Of a DNA stretch of 64,000 bases, positions 1-11,491 are shown in pieces. The stretch is from Paramecium sonneborni (lineage: Eukaryota; Ciliophora; Oligohymenophorea; Peniculida; Parameciidae), in the NCBI GenBank assembly GCA_905182985.1, contig CAJJDN010000025.1, forward strand, positions 131,483-195,482, given 5' to 3'. The notes below the pieces were generated by a model. It searched no databases. It was given only the letters and a program-made list of their open reading frames with translations, and was not told where the DNA came from. The position numbers and the translations under genes were made by a program. Position 1 is the first letter of the stretch. Every line of letters begins with the position of its first letter.

Positions 1-389
1 AATGTGTAATTAAATCTCTTAGATCTAAGCTCTTTGAATATTGAGATTTTATACTTAATCATTGAGTACATATTCATCCATTCTTTTAGACAAATTAATA
101 CTATCCATATATTAAAATCCTACGATTTCAGACTTTATGATTAATATCAGAGTACCTTCAACATATTTTGATCTTTGATAGCTAATTCAATATCTTAGGA
201 ATTAAGTTATTTCTTTCTGAAATGCCTTTAATATTTTATAGCTTCCTAATCATCATATTAAATATTCACTTGAATGACCTTCCTCACATTTTATTCAATA
301 ATTATGAACAAATGTAGCTCTGCCCCTTGTTCTATAGTTTTTCTTTGAAGAAGTCCTTTTAGTATGCTTTCATCCCGATACACAGACAT
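1..389 (-). CDS. TAF6: TAF6-like TFIID subunit, histone-fold end (partial)
   Basis: This is the N-terminal part of a TAF6-type general transcription factor subunit, which pairs with TAF9 through a histone fold in TFIID. It runs off the left edge. From the ATG at 389-387 the protein starts MSVYRDESILKGLL. After removing introns at 246-269 (24 nt) and 133-155 (23 nt) the fold reads VRKVIQEAIKYQRHF, then KKQLNSQDIELAIK, then NMLKSEIVGFQ. That is the TAF6 pattern of an EA-KFM-H-KR helix, a DI--AL helix and a closing N--LYGF. Both splices are needed to restore the pattern. I chose 389 over an in-frame ATG at 485 because family members start only a few residues before the fold. The C-terminal HEAT region lies outside the window. 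The family call rests on about 90 residues. Confidence 0.72.
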
Positions 390-481
390 TGTAGAAAACA
401 CAAATTTTGTCGATTTGATATTTACATTAAAAAAGATATTGAAATAACTTATACAACCCCACCTCAAAAGATGAGTATAGA

Positions 482-779
482 TCATTTTTTCTCTCTTTTT
501 GGAGTTAAATCTCTTCTTCCGAAAGGTGAAGCATCCCTTTTCATAGCAATCTCTGGGGTTCTGCTTCTTTCCTATTAAGATTGACGAATTTAAATTTCCA
601 TTCTATCTAATGTTATCTTGCGAGTTGTATTAGTCAATGTTTCTTTGCCAAAGAATGCTTTTGGTACTAAATGTTAATCATATGCCCAACATTCTATAGA
701 TATTGACTATTTTTCTCTTAGTTAATACTAAATGCACATATTCAAGTTTAAGATTGCTATTACAACTAAAACATATCAT
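482..779 (-). CDS. small basic hypothetical protein (91 aa)
   Basis: I do not recognise this protein. The frame opens at the ATG at 779 (MICFSCN) and closes at TGA 484-482. One 22-nt GT...AG intron (707-728) links a short first exon to a frame containing ECWAYDQHLVPKAFFG. The tail is rich in Arg, Lys, Ser and Thr, with SRTPEI, RRDLTPK and a final KREKK, which would suit a phosphorylated or nucleic-acid-binding tail. That is inference only. It lies 92 bp downstream of the TAF6-like start on the same strand. The model could be missing an upstream exon. Confidence 0.5.
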
Positions 780-1040
780 GTATAATTATGGATTTACGCT
801 TAAGATATTTGAAAATTGACAATGTTCACCAATTTTAAGAATAAAATAAATGTCTATAGGTATCAATTCTGAAGATGTCTTTATCGATTCAATATATAAC
901 TTATTGATATATTATTATATATGTTTTATTTCTATTTAAGACATACTTTCACTTAATCATTTCAATTATGAATAAAATTTTAATCGAGACGATTAATTGA
1001 GATATTTATAAGTAAATATTTGTACTATTTATACAAAAAA

Positions 1041-1422
1041 TCAATCCTCTTTTTGCAGTAAGCAACTTGGGCATACATCGAAATCACATATTTAACATCT
1101 ATGTGCTTAATTTTAAATAGTTTCACTGCAATAATCACAAACATGATGAGGTACAATGCTCAATTTCATTCTTTTAATAGTAATTACAAGTTTACGGATG
1201 TCCTGCTCCACAAATAATTCCAAATAGAGGTGGAGGCATGCATTCTAAACAAAATGCTTCTTAGCATTATTAGCACCAATAGCGAGATCTGCAATTTTTA
1301 ATCTTACATTCTGCACATGAATGACCACTGGTTGATTTCCATGTTAAAGGATGTCCACTTTTGTTACAATAATAGGTTGGAGGTGGAAAGTATTCTGGAT
1401 TATTTTATTGTTGAGAATTCAT
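1041..1422 (-). CDS. small cysteine-rich zinc-binding protein, frame interrupted
   Basis: A Cys/His-rich protein with several C-x2-C pairs, likely binding two or three zinc ions. From ATG 1422 it reads MNSQQQNNPEYFPPP, then YYCNKSGHPL, HSCAECKIKNCRSR, WCQQCQEAFCLECMPP and ICGAGHPQTC. In a second frame near the end come VCDYCSE, RCQICDFDVCPSCL and QKED before TGA 1043-1041. The two frames meet around 1140-1170. No GT...AG intron I tried joins them with the right phase, so there is either a 1-nt frameshift, a sequence error or an intron I missed. The repeated pattern GHP...H..VCDYC...RCxxCDFDVC resembles DC1-like and ZZ-like small zinc domains. Its function is unknown. Confidence 0.55.
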
Positions 1423-1490
1423 AACTAATTAAATAAATAATTTAGAATTATTAAACATATTTATTTATTATTGTACTATTTATAATCACA

Positions 1491-1905
1491 TCAATCCTTA
1501 GGCTTCTTCTTGATTCTTAATTAATTTGAGTGTCCACATTTTCTTTTTCTACAATTATGAGCTTTTGGTGGTAATCTATTTTATTTATTAAATTTTATAC
1601 CTGGCATAACATACTCTGCATATTTTTTTTTCAACATTGTACTTTTTGGCAATAGCAGCAATGGTTGGTTCCATACCACCTCCTCTGAGTCTCAATACTA
1701 AATGGAGAGTTGATTCTTTTTAAATGTTATAATCTGAAAGAGTTCTTCCATCCTCTAATTGTTTTCCAGCAAAAATCAATCTTTATTAATCAGGAGGAAT
1801 TCCTTCTTTATCTTAAATCTTTGCTTTAACAGCATCGATAGTATCAGATGGCTCAACATCAAGTGTTATGGTCTTTCCCGTAAGGGTCTTTACAAAAATT
1901 TACAT
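1491..1905 (-). CDS. RPL40: ubiquitin-ribosomal protein eL40 fusion
   Basis: One ubiquitin unit fused to large-subunit ribosomal protein eL40 (the UBA52 arrangement). Proteases cut after the Gly-Gly at residues 75-76 and release ubiquitin and eL40. Residues 1-76 start [15 protein letters not shown] and end [10 protein letters not shown], with the key lysines present. The eL40 part keeps its four-cysteine zinc site: ICRVCYAR and [13 protein letters not shown] 25-nt intron (1576-1600) splits the eL40 part just after ICRVCYAR. Without this splice the conserved [12 protein letters not shown] would be lost, which makes it a secure intron. The protein ends KKKPKD at TGA 1493-1491. Identification is near certain because both halves are highly conserved. 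Confidence 0.96.
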
Positions 1906-2036
1906 ATTATTTTAAATTTTTTAAAAATCTTTAATAAATTATTTTATATTCTTAACAAAAGCATTTAATATAATTTATTAGATGATTTCAAGTGCAACTA
2001 TTCAAGAATAAAAATGATAAATAATAATCTTAATTT

Positions 2037-2742
2037 TCATTTATAGATTCCATATCTCATTTTATCTTTATAATTCACCAAAAAATTTATTTAATGCTCA
2101 AATAGCTTATCTTTTTCATCACTCAATACTTTTAATGCTCCCTCTATACTGTACATTACGCTTTATAAATTTATTCCATCACTAAATAAAATAATATCTT
2201 TTTATGTCTTCGGGCATTTCATAAGCAAGTTTTAGTCTCTACACTATTACAGAGCATTATTTTCTTTATAAAAATTTCTAATCCTTTCAATTTTAATAAA
2301 TTATATACTCTTCCATCATTTATACAAATTTCTCTTCTCCATATACTTATTTTAGAATATCATCTGTGATTTCCAAATCCATTTTATTTGTAAATTCTGT
2401 ATTTTAACCCCCTTATAAAATAAACTATACATTATTTATAATAGAAAAGCATTTTTCAAATCTTCCATCAACAAAACAATGATTTTGTATTAAATCTTTA
2501 AGACTTGTTTAGAGAACATTAAAAATATGTTCTTTTATTTTCAACTTAATCATTTATTAGTTTCCTATTACATTTCCTGTAAGTTAACAAAAAGATAATC
2601 CATCATAAATTAGATTTATTTGTTATTTTGAATTTTTTTCAAGGAGTTTTATTATATTTTATTCTGGATTAGCATTCTGATTATAAGCAACGTTGTTTAT
2701 TAAATTGACAAGGGCAATAAGAGGACTATCTTAATAATTCAT
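2037..2742 (-). CDS. hypothetical protein, about 226 aa
   Basis: Not recognised. The frame starts MNYQDSPLIALVNLI at 2742 and stops at TGA 2039-2037, with one 25-nt intron at 2284-2308. It looks soluble and mostly helical, with no signal peptide or membrane segment. Mid-protein there is a charged stretch (GEEKFVQMMEERIRNFYKE). The C-terminal region contains LMKCPKTQKDIILFSD, whose single Cys is not enough for a zinc site. Codon use matches the neighbours and the frame holds after splicing, so I take it as a real gene. The context (between ubiquitin-eL40 and a ciliary protein) says nothing about its role. Confidence 0.6.
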
Positions 2743-2798
2743 TATTTAATAGAAAATTATTTATATAAAATTAATAATGACTATTATCTTTTTATATA

Positions 2799-3781
2799 TC
2801 AATAATATATTGATGATTAAATTCCTTTTGTGACTTTATTCATCCAATTAAATTTTTTCAACTCTTTATTTTTAGCACTTCCATCTTCTTTTCCAGGCCA
2901 ATAAGCAATTAAGTTATATTAAGGAGGTACCTTAGCCTCTGACTTATTTCTAGTAACTGGTTTATTAGGATTACCCTAGAATATTGGATTGATTATACCC
3001 AATATTTAATTTTGGCTGGCTCTATTTTCTTTTTATCATAAAGCAATTCTAAAGATCTTCCAAAAGTATTATAATCAACAGGAATTGGCTTATATTTTGT
3101 ACAATCAGGTTTAGGATAATTTTTAAGCATTTCTAATTTAAACTTATCAAAATCTTTATGTTTGGTAATCATGATCTTAGGATTTGTATTATTGTGCTTT
3201 AATTTAGGTAGAATAGGCTTGATTATTAAAATATATAAAGTACATGAGGATTATAGCTACCAGGACCAGCTGGTAAAACAGCTCCTAAATGTTAATAGTC
3301 TTATACAAAGTCTGGTTTTTCTCCATATTAAATTTTAGATTTGCCATTCCACTTTTTAGCTTGATTTTCAATAGATCTATTTTCATCATACTTTCCCGGT
3401 CCAGGTTTAGGATAGTTTGCTTTACTATTCTATAGAAATATATCATCTATAAAAGTATTTCTCTTCAATAGTTCACTTTTTGATCTAACAATAGAGTATA
3501 TTAATAATTTACCTTTTTCTTTCCTTATCTTTTTCATTTACCCACTTATATTCAACATTATATTAAACAGGGACCTTACGATTTCTAAATGGTTTGGCTA
3601 TATCATCTAAGAAATGTCCTCTTTTAGTAATAGTAGGTGGTTTCTTTAATTTTCCTGCAAGAAACTCTCTTTCTTAAACTTACTTAAGTGGGTCACAATA
3701 CTTCTTGGGGACTTCATATCCTTCAATACCCCAAGCTCCTGTTTCACCTCTTACAACACTGTACATTTATTCGATTGTCAT
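2799..3781 (-). CDS. PG-rich (STPGR-like) ciliary protein
   Basis: A 301-residue basic protein with sperm-tail PG-rich repeat character. Such proteins sit on or inside axonemal microtubules. Visible motifs are YPKPGPGKYDENRS and LPAGPGSYNPHP, and further YPKPDCTKYKP and AYWPGKEDG turns. Three introns (3485-3512, 3218-3243, 2976-2998; 28, 26 and 23 nt) must be removed to keep the frame. The last joins KIKYW to GNPNKPVTR. The start is the ATG at 3781, 80 bp from the divergent start of the TBC gene at 3862, so the two probably share a promoter region. The exact subfamily is not clear from sequence alone. A non-axonemal microtubule role remains possible. Confidence 0.7.
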
Positions 3782-3861
3782 TACTAGATTAAATCATAAG
3801 TTACATGAGGGAGCTGATCGACTTGTATGCATTATATTATAATTAATTAATATTTTAACGA

Positions 3862-5032
3862 ATGTCCTAGTAATTTTAAGGGAGGTCTTCTCATGGATAA
3901 TTGGAAAAGAAATTTGAACCACCTATTGAAATTCCAAAGCCTGTTTAGTAAATTAGAAATATTCATGTGACAGGGGTAATTCGAGATGCTTCAAAAACCA
4001 TTCATTATCCAAAATAACCTAAGGTATTAAACTTCAGTTTATTTAGCAGATATAAATAATCAAGGTTCCTTAAAGATGTGGAAGTAATCAAACTGTATGT
4101 TCAGTTTAGGGATTCAGTACATTAACATATGATGATATTAGACCAAAAGAGAAGGAGGAAAGTGTAATTAATAAAATTATGAGACTCTTTACTCGAGAAG
4201 TAGATCCTTGTAAATGTTTACCTTATTAAAATAATACTTGCATTAAAGCTAAAGAATGGTTAGGCAATTATGATGTTGATAAATTAAAAACTAAATATTC
4301 TAATTTATTAGAAAGCAAATGTGAACCAAAAATTATTAAATAAATAAATCTTGATGTTGAAAGAACTCATCCACTTAAGAATTATCCTTAAAAATTATCT
4401 GATTTATAATAGGTTTTGATAGCGTATTCAAAATACAACAAAATTGTTGGTTATATGTAAGGAATGAATTTTGTTGCCGCTGGATTAATTTATCATGCTG
4501 ATAATTATGTGGCCTTTGAATTACTAAGAAAATTGATTGATCTACTTTAAATGAATGATCTTTATTCACCGATGTAAGTTTATATAATAGTAGGTCTCCT
4601 GGTTTATCAAAGCATATCTAATTGATTGATTATCTTATCTTAACAAAAATGCCAGACTTGTATCAACATTTCTGTATCAATGGAGTCAAAGTAGACATGT
4701 TTTGTGCTTCATGGTTATTCTCATTATTTGGAATGATGATACCAATCTAGAAATAAGTTAAGCTATTCGACTGCATCTTTAGATATGGTTGGACATATAT
4801 CTATCAATTGATTATTGGTTTTCTTCTTTACCATTAAGAAATTCTGATGAGTGAGGATATGACTGGAATTATTTGCATTCTTAGTCAACAAAATTATCGA
4901 ATTGATGATAATGAACTTGAAGTAGATTGGGATGAATTACTTGATGCTTCACTCAATGTCAAAATAAGTAAAACCTTTATATAAGAAATGCATATGAAAT
5001 ATGATACTAAGGTTTAAACATTTAAAATATGA
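3862..5032 (+). CDS. TBC-domain Rab GTPase-activating protein
   Basis: A 375-residue protein whose C-terminal two thirds is a TBC domain, the catalytic unit that makes Rab proteins hydrolyse GTP. Both catalytic fingers are visible: the arginine finger in INLDVERTHP (I-x2-D-x2-R) and the glutamine finger in VGYMQGMNFVAAG. Downstream motifs also fit, including FCASWLFSLFG and FDCIFRYGW. Introns are at 4024-4046 (23 nt) and 4574-4593 (20 nt, among the shortest here). The start MSQQFQGRSSHG at 3862 opens a frame unbroken to the first intron. The N-terminal 90 residues are not recognised. With both fingers intact it should be an active GAP; the Rab target cannot be inferred. Confidence 0.88.
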
Positions 5033-5097
5033 GAAATCACTATATCCAAACTTATATAATATAAAATGTATTTAATAAAGTAATATACAATTTAAGT

Positions 5098-5378
5098 ATG
5101 AACAGTCTATAAGTAGCTGAATTCTCTAATCGTGTATTTGATCGATATGATAAAAATCATTCAGGATTTATTGAAAAAGATGAATTACATGCCTTGCTGA
5201 TTAATCTTGCTAATGAAATGAATTCTTAGGTTTTTCTTATAAAATAAACTAGAATCCTACTAATAAGGAAATTGATTATATGATATCTTATTTGGATACA
5301 AATAATGATAAAAAGATAAGCAGAATTGAATTTTAAAGATTAGGAGAATTAATGGTTAAAGTTTTAGGAAACAAATGA
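5098..5378 (+). CDS. two-EF-hand calcium-binding protein (85 aa)
   Basis: A short calmodulin-like protein with two EF-hands. The first loop is DKNHSGFIEKDE and the second is DTNNDKKISRIE. Both have acidic or oxygen-bearing residues at positions 1, 3, 5 and 12 and the central Ile, so both should bind calcium. A 23-nt intron (5230-5252) separates the two hands. It starts MNSLQVAEFSNRVFDRY and stops at TGA 5376-5378. At 85 residues it is one lobe only, like ciliate single-lobe EF-hand proteins. The partner is unknown. Confidence 0.85.
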
Positions 5379-5528
5379 TTTTTATATAAAATAAATGTCA
5401 AATTAAATTTATATTATAACTCTCTTTATTGTTGAGAGAATCAAAGAATAAGTTAGAAAACAAGTTCAATAATATTTGTATCTAATAAATAATTGGGTTT
5501 GAATAATAAACAAATTTATTTAATTTTT

Positions 5529-6087
5529 ATGTCTAGTCAAGAATAAGAAATAGACAAAGAATTAGATTAAGAATAAGAAAATGGTTGCGATTAAGAAGAT
5601 TAAGAAGAACAAGATAGAACTTTATCAGGAAAAAAGAAATAAACTAAAAAATATGAGTATTAAATAATAAAATTACTTTAGACGAATTACTGAAGGTCTT
5701 AGCAATAGAAAGCCAGGATAAAAATTTACACCAGAAGAGGATAGATTGATTTTAGAATTGGTTCAAAGTATAGGGCCTAAATTCTAAAAAATACATAAGC
5801 ATTTCCCTGGCAAAACTTTAGCCATGGTTAAGAACCGATATTATAAATATTTAAGATATAGGTGGGAAGTACTTGATTAATTAAATAATGTAACTGAATA
5901 AAATAAAGAAACAAACAAGCAAAATCACCACTCTAATGAATCTTATGAAATATTATGTGAAAAATAAAAAAAAATCAGTAGCTTATTGCATTAAGAGAGA
6001 AATGATCTTGTAAATTCAATAGCACAACGCGCTTCGACTCCTAATGCAAAGATATTTGTGGAATATTTAATAGATTAAATGTTATGA
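5529..6087 (+). CDS. Myb/SANT-domain protein
   Basis: A 177-residue protein with an acidic, Gln/Glu-rich N-terminus (about residues 1-45) and one Myb/SANT repeat at about 55-105. The repeat reads KFTPEEDRLILELVQ, then FQKIHKHFPGKT, then VKNRYYKYLRYRW. Several aromatic core positions of a DNA-binding repeat are present, with an R/K-rich third helix. A 25-nt intron at 5657-5681 joins the acidic tail to the repeat. A C-terminal helix may dimerise. Single-repeat proteins of this size occur as telomere, chromatin or transcription factors; nothing here decides which. It ends 53 bp before the convergent START gene. Confidence 0.78.
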
Positions 6088-6140
6088 TAGATAATTGTGT
6101 TGTTGTATAAAATATATTTAAAAAAATAGAAAATGAAAAC

Positions 6141-7032
6141 TCAATATTTACTTAAATATTATTCAAATCTTTTTCTTATGTGTTCATAAAACTAAGGCTA
6201 TTCTTAAATGGCTTTTTCCCATTAAGTTCCTTTTATATTCTAAGCCAATTTACAAAATCTTTCATACATAAATTTCCCTATTTTTTTCATTAAAAAATTC
6301 ATAACTTTTTGAGGAATAAATTTCATTTTCGGATCTAAATTAGCAACACTTTTCATAATAAATTCTCCATCATTAATAAGTGTAACTTCAACAGCAAAAA
6401 AATTAATTTCCACTTATACACAATTAACTTAAGTAGTGTTAATTTAATGTAATTATTAATATTCTTTATCTTGATGAATTGTTTAACAACAAATTAAAAA
6501 TGATTTTGATTATTCTAATTAATCAACTCCATATCCTCTAATATATGCTTCTCGATTTGATAAAACTGGAAGATCCATCATAATATAACAAATTTTATGA
6601 CCTAACCCTGGTGATTTTAACTATTATCTGATTAATTTTTTACTGCTTTACTAACTTTACAAAATGGAACCCAATTTTTAAAAAGTTCAGTTTAATATAT
6701 TAAAGCACAAGCATTTATTATTGGTAATTTCATAACAGATTCAAATTTTAAGGCAACATTTGATGAATTAGGTATAAACTTATAACTCATTTAGAAACTT
6801 ATATTAATTAATACTGTATTACTATTAAGTATTGCAATCATGAATCCAGTCTTTATTATCTGATAATTACTATCTTAAGAATATTGTTTCTTTATAGAAT
6901 GTTTGGATTTCATTAAATAAATCCTTATTTATTGGAAAATTTTCTTTATCTTAATTATGTCTTGAAATATAGAATTACTAAATCTCAAAAGCCTTTCTTT
7001 ATTATTGATATTGTTACTTTATCTAAAAGCAT
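6141..7032 (-). CDS. START-domain lipid-transfer-like protein
   Basis: A 272-residue protein made almost wholly of a START-like domain, which forms a pocket for one lipid molecule. Visible landmarks are WIHDCNTQYFQMSYK, the strand LKFESVMKLPIINA, YQTELFKNWVPFC, LGHKICYIMMDLPVLSNREA and a closing helix with KSVANLDPKMKFIPQ. Three introns (6993-7017, 6798-6822, 6621-6643) must be removed. Each one restores the START pattern across its junction, for example SKA to LKSPGLGHK. The start is the ATG at 7032 (MLLDKAFEIQQF). An alternative ATG at 7046 opens a frame that only works if the first intron is moved, so I reject it. The lipid is not predictable. Confidence 0.8.
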
Positions 7033-7134
7033 TAAATTGTGACATTATGATATTTATAACATCAATTCAGATGAATTAGATGGTAAATCATATTAAATTT
7101 GATCATTTTATTACATATAATTAAATAAATTATA

Positions 7135-7794
7135 ATGGAAAAAAATGAATAAATACCAGAAGATCCAAAGATGCTATTATTGACAATGGAATTGAATAGA
7201 ATGGCCTATTAGAGATAGATTATCAAATCAAAGGAAGAATTTGAAAAGTCTACCAACTATTCTAATAAAGATAATAATCACTAAATTCAAGAATGTGAAC
7301 GATAAGTAAAATAACTAAAAGATGCATTAATAAAAAAAGACTAAAACATAGATAAATTAACTTAAGAGCTTAATTTAGAAAAATAAAAAAATTAACAACT
7401 ATAAAATTAATTTGAGAATGCCTAAAAATAAATTTAATAACCAAAGGAGGTTAAATCTTAACCATAATTAGACTAAAAAGCAATTCAATTACTTTATAAT
7501 AAACAATATAATAAATAAGTTTAAGGTTAGCCAATATTGTAAGCAGTTCATTAAAAAGGAAATCCATCTCATAAAATAAATTTAAATCCTCCACTATAAT
7601 AGACAAAAATAATTTAATAACAACACTAATAATTGTAATACTAGTAATCTTAGTAATTTAATTAAAAGAACTCATAATCAAAACTAATAGCAAATTAATA
7701 AAAGTAAGTTCAATAGCAATAACCTTCTTAATATACTTAATAATAGTATCTATTTTATCAGTAACCTACTGTAAATTATCAAAGGCAAGGATGA
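7135..7794 (+). CDS. Gln-rich coiled-coil protein (219 aa)
   Basis: An intronless frame from ATG 7135 to TGA 7792-7794. Residues 20-100 form a likely coiled coil (KSKEEFEKSTNY, QVKQLKDALIKKDQN, LTQELNLEKQKNQQL). The C-terminal half is mostly Gln with Asn, Ser and Pro. Most Gln codons here are TAA or TAG. No domain is recognised. Glutamine-rich tails in ciliates are common and may condense or aggregate, but that is inference. It precedes another coiled-coil gene by 55 bp on the same strand. Confidence 0.62.
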
Positions 7795-7849
7795 TTATTA
7801 TGCATTATATTAAAATAAATATTAAAATAAAATTTATTATTTCATTTTA

Positions 7850-9150
7850 ATGGAAAATTTTGAAAATGAAAAATGGGTTGATCTTTAGGCTTAAATAGAC
7901 CACTAAAGTTAAATAATTAGAAGTAATCTTATTAAAATATTGAAGCTTAATAGGAAGATATAAATTAATACAAATAAGTCATATCAAGTTATAGAACATA
8001 AATTAGCTAAATTGAGAATAAAATGAATTAATTTACCTAAGCAGAAATTTTATTAAGAGATGCAAATCATAGAAATGATATTTTAATAGCAGAAATTGAA
8101 AGATTAAATGTTATTGTTTTTTAATAAGGAAATGAAGTTGAGGAATGGAAAAATAAAGCATAACGTTTAGATTTAGCTTTACAAGAATATAAATAATTTG
8201 AACTAAGTAATAGAGATATGGTTCTTAAAGCAGCGAGATTGGCTGAAGAGGTAGAAAGATTGAAAGATTTATTAACCAAAAAATAGCTTGACTACTAATA
8301 ACTTTAATTAGAACTAAATTAAGCATTATAAGAATTAGAGGATGAAAGAAATAAAGTTAAATTACTTGAAGATAGATTAGCAGAATTAGAATCAGAAACT
8401 CCTACTGAAAAAGCTTTAAAGTAAATTCTTATCTAAAAAACAGAAATTATTAGACTGTAGTAATTAATTTAAAATCTAAATAATAAAATTTAATTATTGT
8501 AATAGGAAAATGATGAATTGAACATTAAATATAATAATTAATTAAGAGCTAATGATGATTTGAGAACATCAGCTGAAGCAAATGAGAAAAAAGCCAAAAA
8601 GGCAGAATTAGATCTTTAAAAAGCTTTAGATGAAATAGAAAAATTAAAAAAATAATTGTCTGATTTACAAAATGACAAATTATCTGCATAAAGTTCATCT
8701 TAAGGAGTGGATTAATAAAAAGTTGATTAATAAAAAGTTGATCAAATTTAGGATTTACTTTATAACTTATAAAAATAATTAAGAGAAGCAGAAGATAATT
8801 TATAAGATGCTCTATAAAAACTTAGAGATGCTGAAAATAGAATAAAGTAATTAGAAAGATAAATTAAGGATATGGAAATTTAAAATTAAATAGCATAAGA
8901 TAGATTAAAAGCTTAATAATTATTATAATCTTAAATGAATAATAATAATAATAATAATTAATAAGTGAATTCAACAAATATAATTGCTGGTTATGAAAGA
9001 TAGATTTAAGAATTATTAAATGAATTAGAAAAACTTAGAAATGCCAAACCCTTTGATGATAGAATGTTAAAAAGATAAATATAAGATTTATAATCATTAA
9101 TAGTTCTGATGTGTGCTGAAATTGAAGCACTTAGAGCTAAAATTAGATGA
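7850..9150 (+). CDS. long coiled-coil protein (425 aa)
   Basis: A nearly continuous coiled coil with heptad patterns rich in Leu, Glu, Lys and Gln (for example RLAEEVERLKDLL, DERNKVKLLEDRL, QKLRDAENRIKQL). One 23-nt intron lies near the start (7923-7945). A short Ser/Gln/Asp linker with two GVDQQKVDQQK-like repeats (about 8700-8750) and an Asn-rich run (about 8937-8965) break the coil. The end reads FDDRMLKRQIQDLQSL, close to a conserved C-terminal segment seen in basal-body and ciliary coiled-coil proteins. I cannot name the family. No membrane segment is present. Confidence 0.68.
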
Positions 9151-9402
9151 GTATAATAATAGCAAAAATAATTATAAAATTACTTTTTATTTTGTTATTA
9201 CAATTATTTCTGAGAATAATATTTATTTTTAATATTTTTCATTTGTGATTATTTTAACATCCACTTATGATTGATTCATCTTTTATGAATTAAATGTCTT
9301 ATCGCAATAGAAATTAAAAATTTTATGAGTTAATTCTAGTACCGACAATATCTATAAAAAATACACAATCATATTAATTATTAAATAAAAATTCATAATT
9401 CC

Positions 9403-10272
9403 ATGGGCTGCTTAGAATCAAGAAAAGCAGCAAATGATTCATAAATACACAAATAATAGGAAGATGTATATTAATGTGATAAAGGTGTTGGCTTTAAATA
9501 AATTTGTGAAACATTATAAGATTCGCATCCTGAAGCTCCTTAAAAAGAAAATACATTTGAGCCTTCAATTTCAATTGATGAATCTGATGATCATCATGTT
9601 GATGAGTAAATGAATGCAATAGATAATTAAATTTTTCAAAGAAGAAAATTTCTATTAAACAAAGATATTAATCCAAAAATTATTAAAAAAAAAAATAAGA
9701 AATTAGAATCACCAAAACTATAATAAAAAAATAAATTAGATCATTTTGGAGATATCAAACCATATAATTCCTTAAGAATTATTCAGGATCAAGGTTTATC
9801 TTAAAATATGATATATTATTATAAATATGAGGTCATTAATAAAAATAGGATTAAAAATATTATATAAGAGGCTGAAAAAAATAGTTAATAATCCATAGAT
9901 GATTAAAGGATTACTAATATGACACCATAAGCAAGTAATCGATAATCAAGAAAGAGTAGCAGCATTAGTTGTTCTTCAATACTTTAAGAAAAAACTTTTA
10001 TTTGCTTTTAATGTTAAAAATAGAATTAAAATATCATGTACCAATTAGATTGTCTTCATCAATTTGATTAAAATTGCTTATTTTAATTAATTACTCAATA
10101 AATCAATTAGAAAAAGCCACAAATTTATTGTCTATGCAAAAAAGTCATTAGAACTAAGATCATTAGAAGTTTTTTAGAGGATTAAGAATATACTGATGAA
10201 AATAATTAAAGTAAGATGTATTTGGAGAACTATTTTGAAAATTAGTACAATTTTTTGGCAAACTAGAACTGA
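9403..10272 (+). CDS. putatively acylated protein with RING-like C-terminus
   Basis: A 289-residue intronless protein. It begins MGCLESRKAA, a good N-myristoylation signal with an adjacent Cys for palmitoylation, so it is probably held on a membrane. The middle is charged and disordered, with acidic Asp/His repeats. The C-terminal 90 residues hold a zinc pattern of RING type: FICFQCQKQ, then CLHQFDQNCLFQL, then YCLCKKVIRTK. That gives C-x2-C, C-x-H, C and a final C-x-C pair, an imperfect set, so ubiquitin ligase activity is only possible. The first 100 residues match nothing I know. Confidence 0.62.
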
Positions 10273-10493
10273 AAAATATTAGTCATATTAAATGATTTCG
10301 ATATTATAATTAAACAAGTTTATTAAAATTGTAAATATATTTTTATTTATTTGAAACATCTTCTAGATAAAAAAAGATATCATTTACTATTTTTCTTAAT
10401 TTCAAAATTTACTAAATATGATTATGATTATAAACTTTTTCTTAGATGAATAATAAAAAATTTAATAATAAAAATTTTTTTAGATCAATAAAA

Positions 10494-11342
10494 ATGACAA
10501 AATAATTTCCAAATAGTTCAAGGGAAAGAATGACACTTATTGATTTGCTTTTTGATGAAAGTTATCCAAAATAGAAGACTTTACCTTAGAATATTCCTAC
10601 AATCAGTACAAAACCAAGTGCTAAAAAATCTGCCCCACAAATTAAATCTTTTGATAACAAAATTTAACTAAAAGAATCATCAATAAAATAAAAAGATAAA
10701 CTATCCCATATTTATTCAATAAATGAATTAATAATCTAAAATCCTAAACAGCAATAAATTGATTATTAATAAGTATAGAATTCTCAAAATAAATTACTGG
10801 AATTGCTAAAACCTATTAATTTTAAGAAATAAAAGAAAAAAGAAAATTTTAGATTGCATAATAGTGAGAACTGTTCAATAAATTAATACAAATTACCAAG
10901 TTTATCATCAAGATATATTAATACTAATAATAATAACTTAAATTCATATAGAATTTAGGTAAGACAATCTATTTAGGATATTATTAAATGTAAAATATGT
11001 TTCTAATATATTGAATATGATAATTTTAAACTAAATTGTTAACATAGTTTTCATAAAGACTGCTTGAAAGATTAACTCTAATAATTAATAAATTAAGGAT
11101 AATACAATCTAAATTGTATTAGTTGCAATGAGAGAATAAAAAATAGTTAATTGAGAAATATATTAAATAAGAGTATGATTGAATTATACTACTTAAATTA
11201 AATTAAATTCATTGTTTCAAGATATCATAATATAGTAAAATTTGAGAAATGTAAAAAATGTTTCTTTTTTTGGATTAAAATGCCATAAGCGAATAATTTT
11301 GATTCCTATTGTCAGATTTGTGAATCAAGTAATTGTAAATGA
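10494..11342 (+). CDS. RING-finger protein, RBR-like arrangement
   Basis: A 282-residue protein with an unstructured N-terminus and a C-terminal zinc module. The RING part is KCKICFQYIEYDNF, LNCQHSFHKDCLKDQL and NCISCNERIK. It is followed, after a helix, by KCKKCFFFWIK and SYCQICESSNC, a second Cys cluster spaced like the in-between-RING part of RBR ligases. No third RING follows, so if it is an RBR it is shortened. An 18-nt GTAAG...TTTAG stretch at 10959-10976 is in frame and free of TGA, so it may be coding (6 residues) or a very short intron. It likely recruits E2 enzymes; substrate unknown. Confidence 0.7.
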
Positions 11343-11491
11343 TTAAAACATAAATTGCTATTTTGAGTATGAAATTAAAAATAATATTTTTATTTTCTGC
11401 AACAACATGGTACTTCTAAATCAATAGATATAAGGTGACATATTAATACTTCTAATTGGATAATGCTTTGAAATGACATCTTAAAAGAATA

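Noticed and set aside
4375..4569. Minus-strand frame inside the TBC gene
   Set aside because: It is antisense to a conserved TBC segment, including the VGYMQGMNF motif.
10959..10976. Treating the 18-nt stretch as a definite intron
   Set aside because: Keeping it leaves the frame open, and it is shorter than every confirmed intron.
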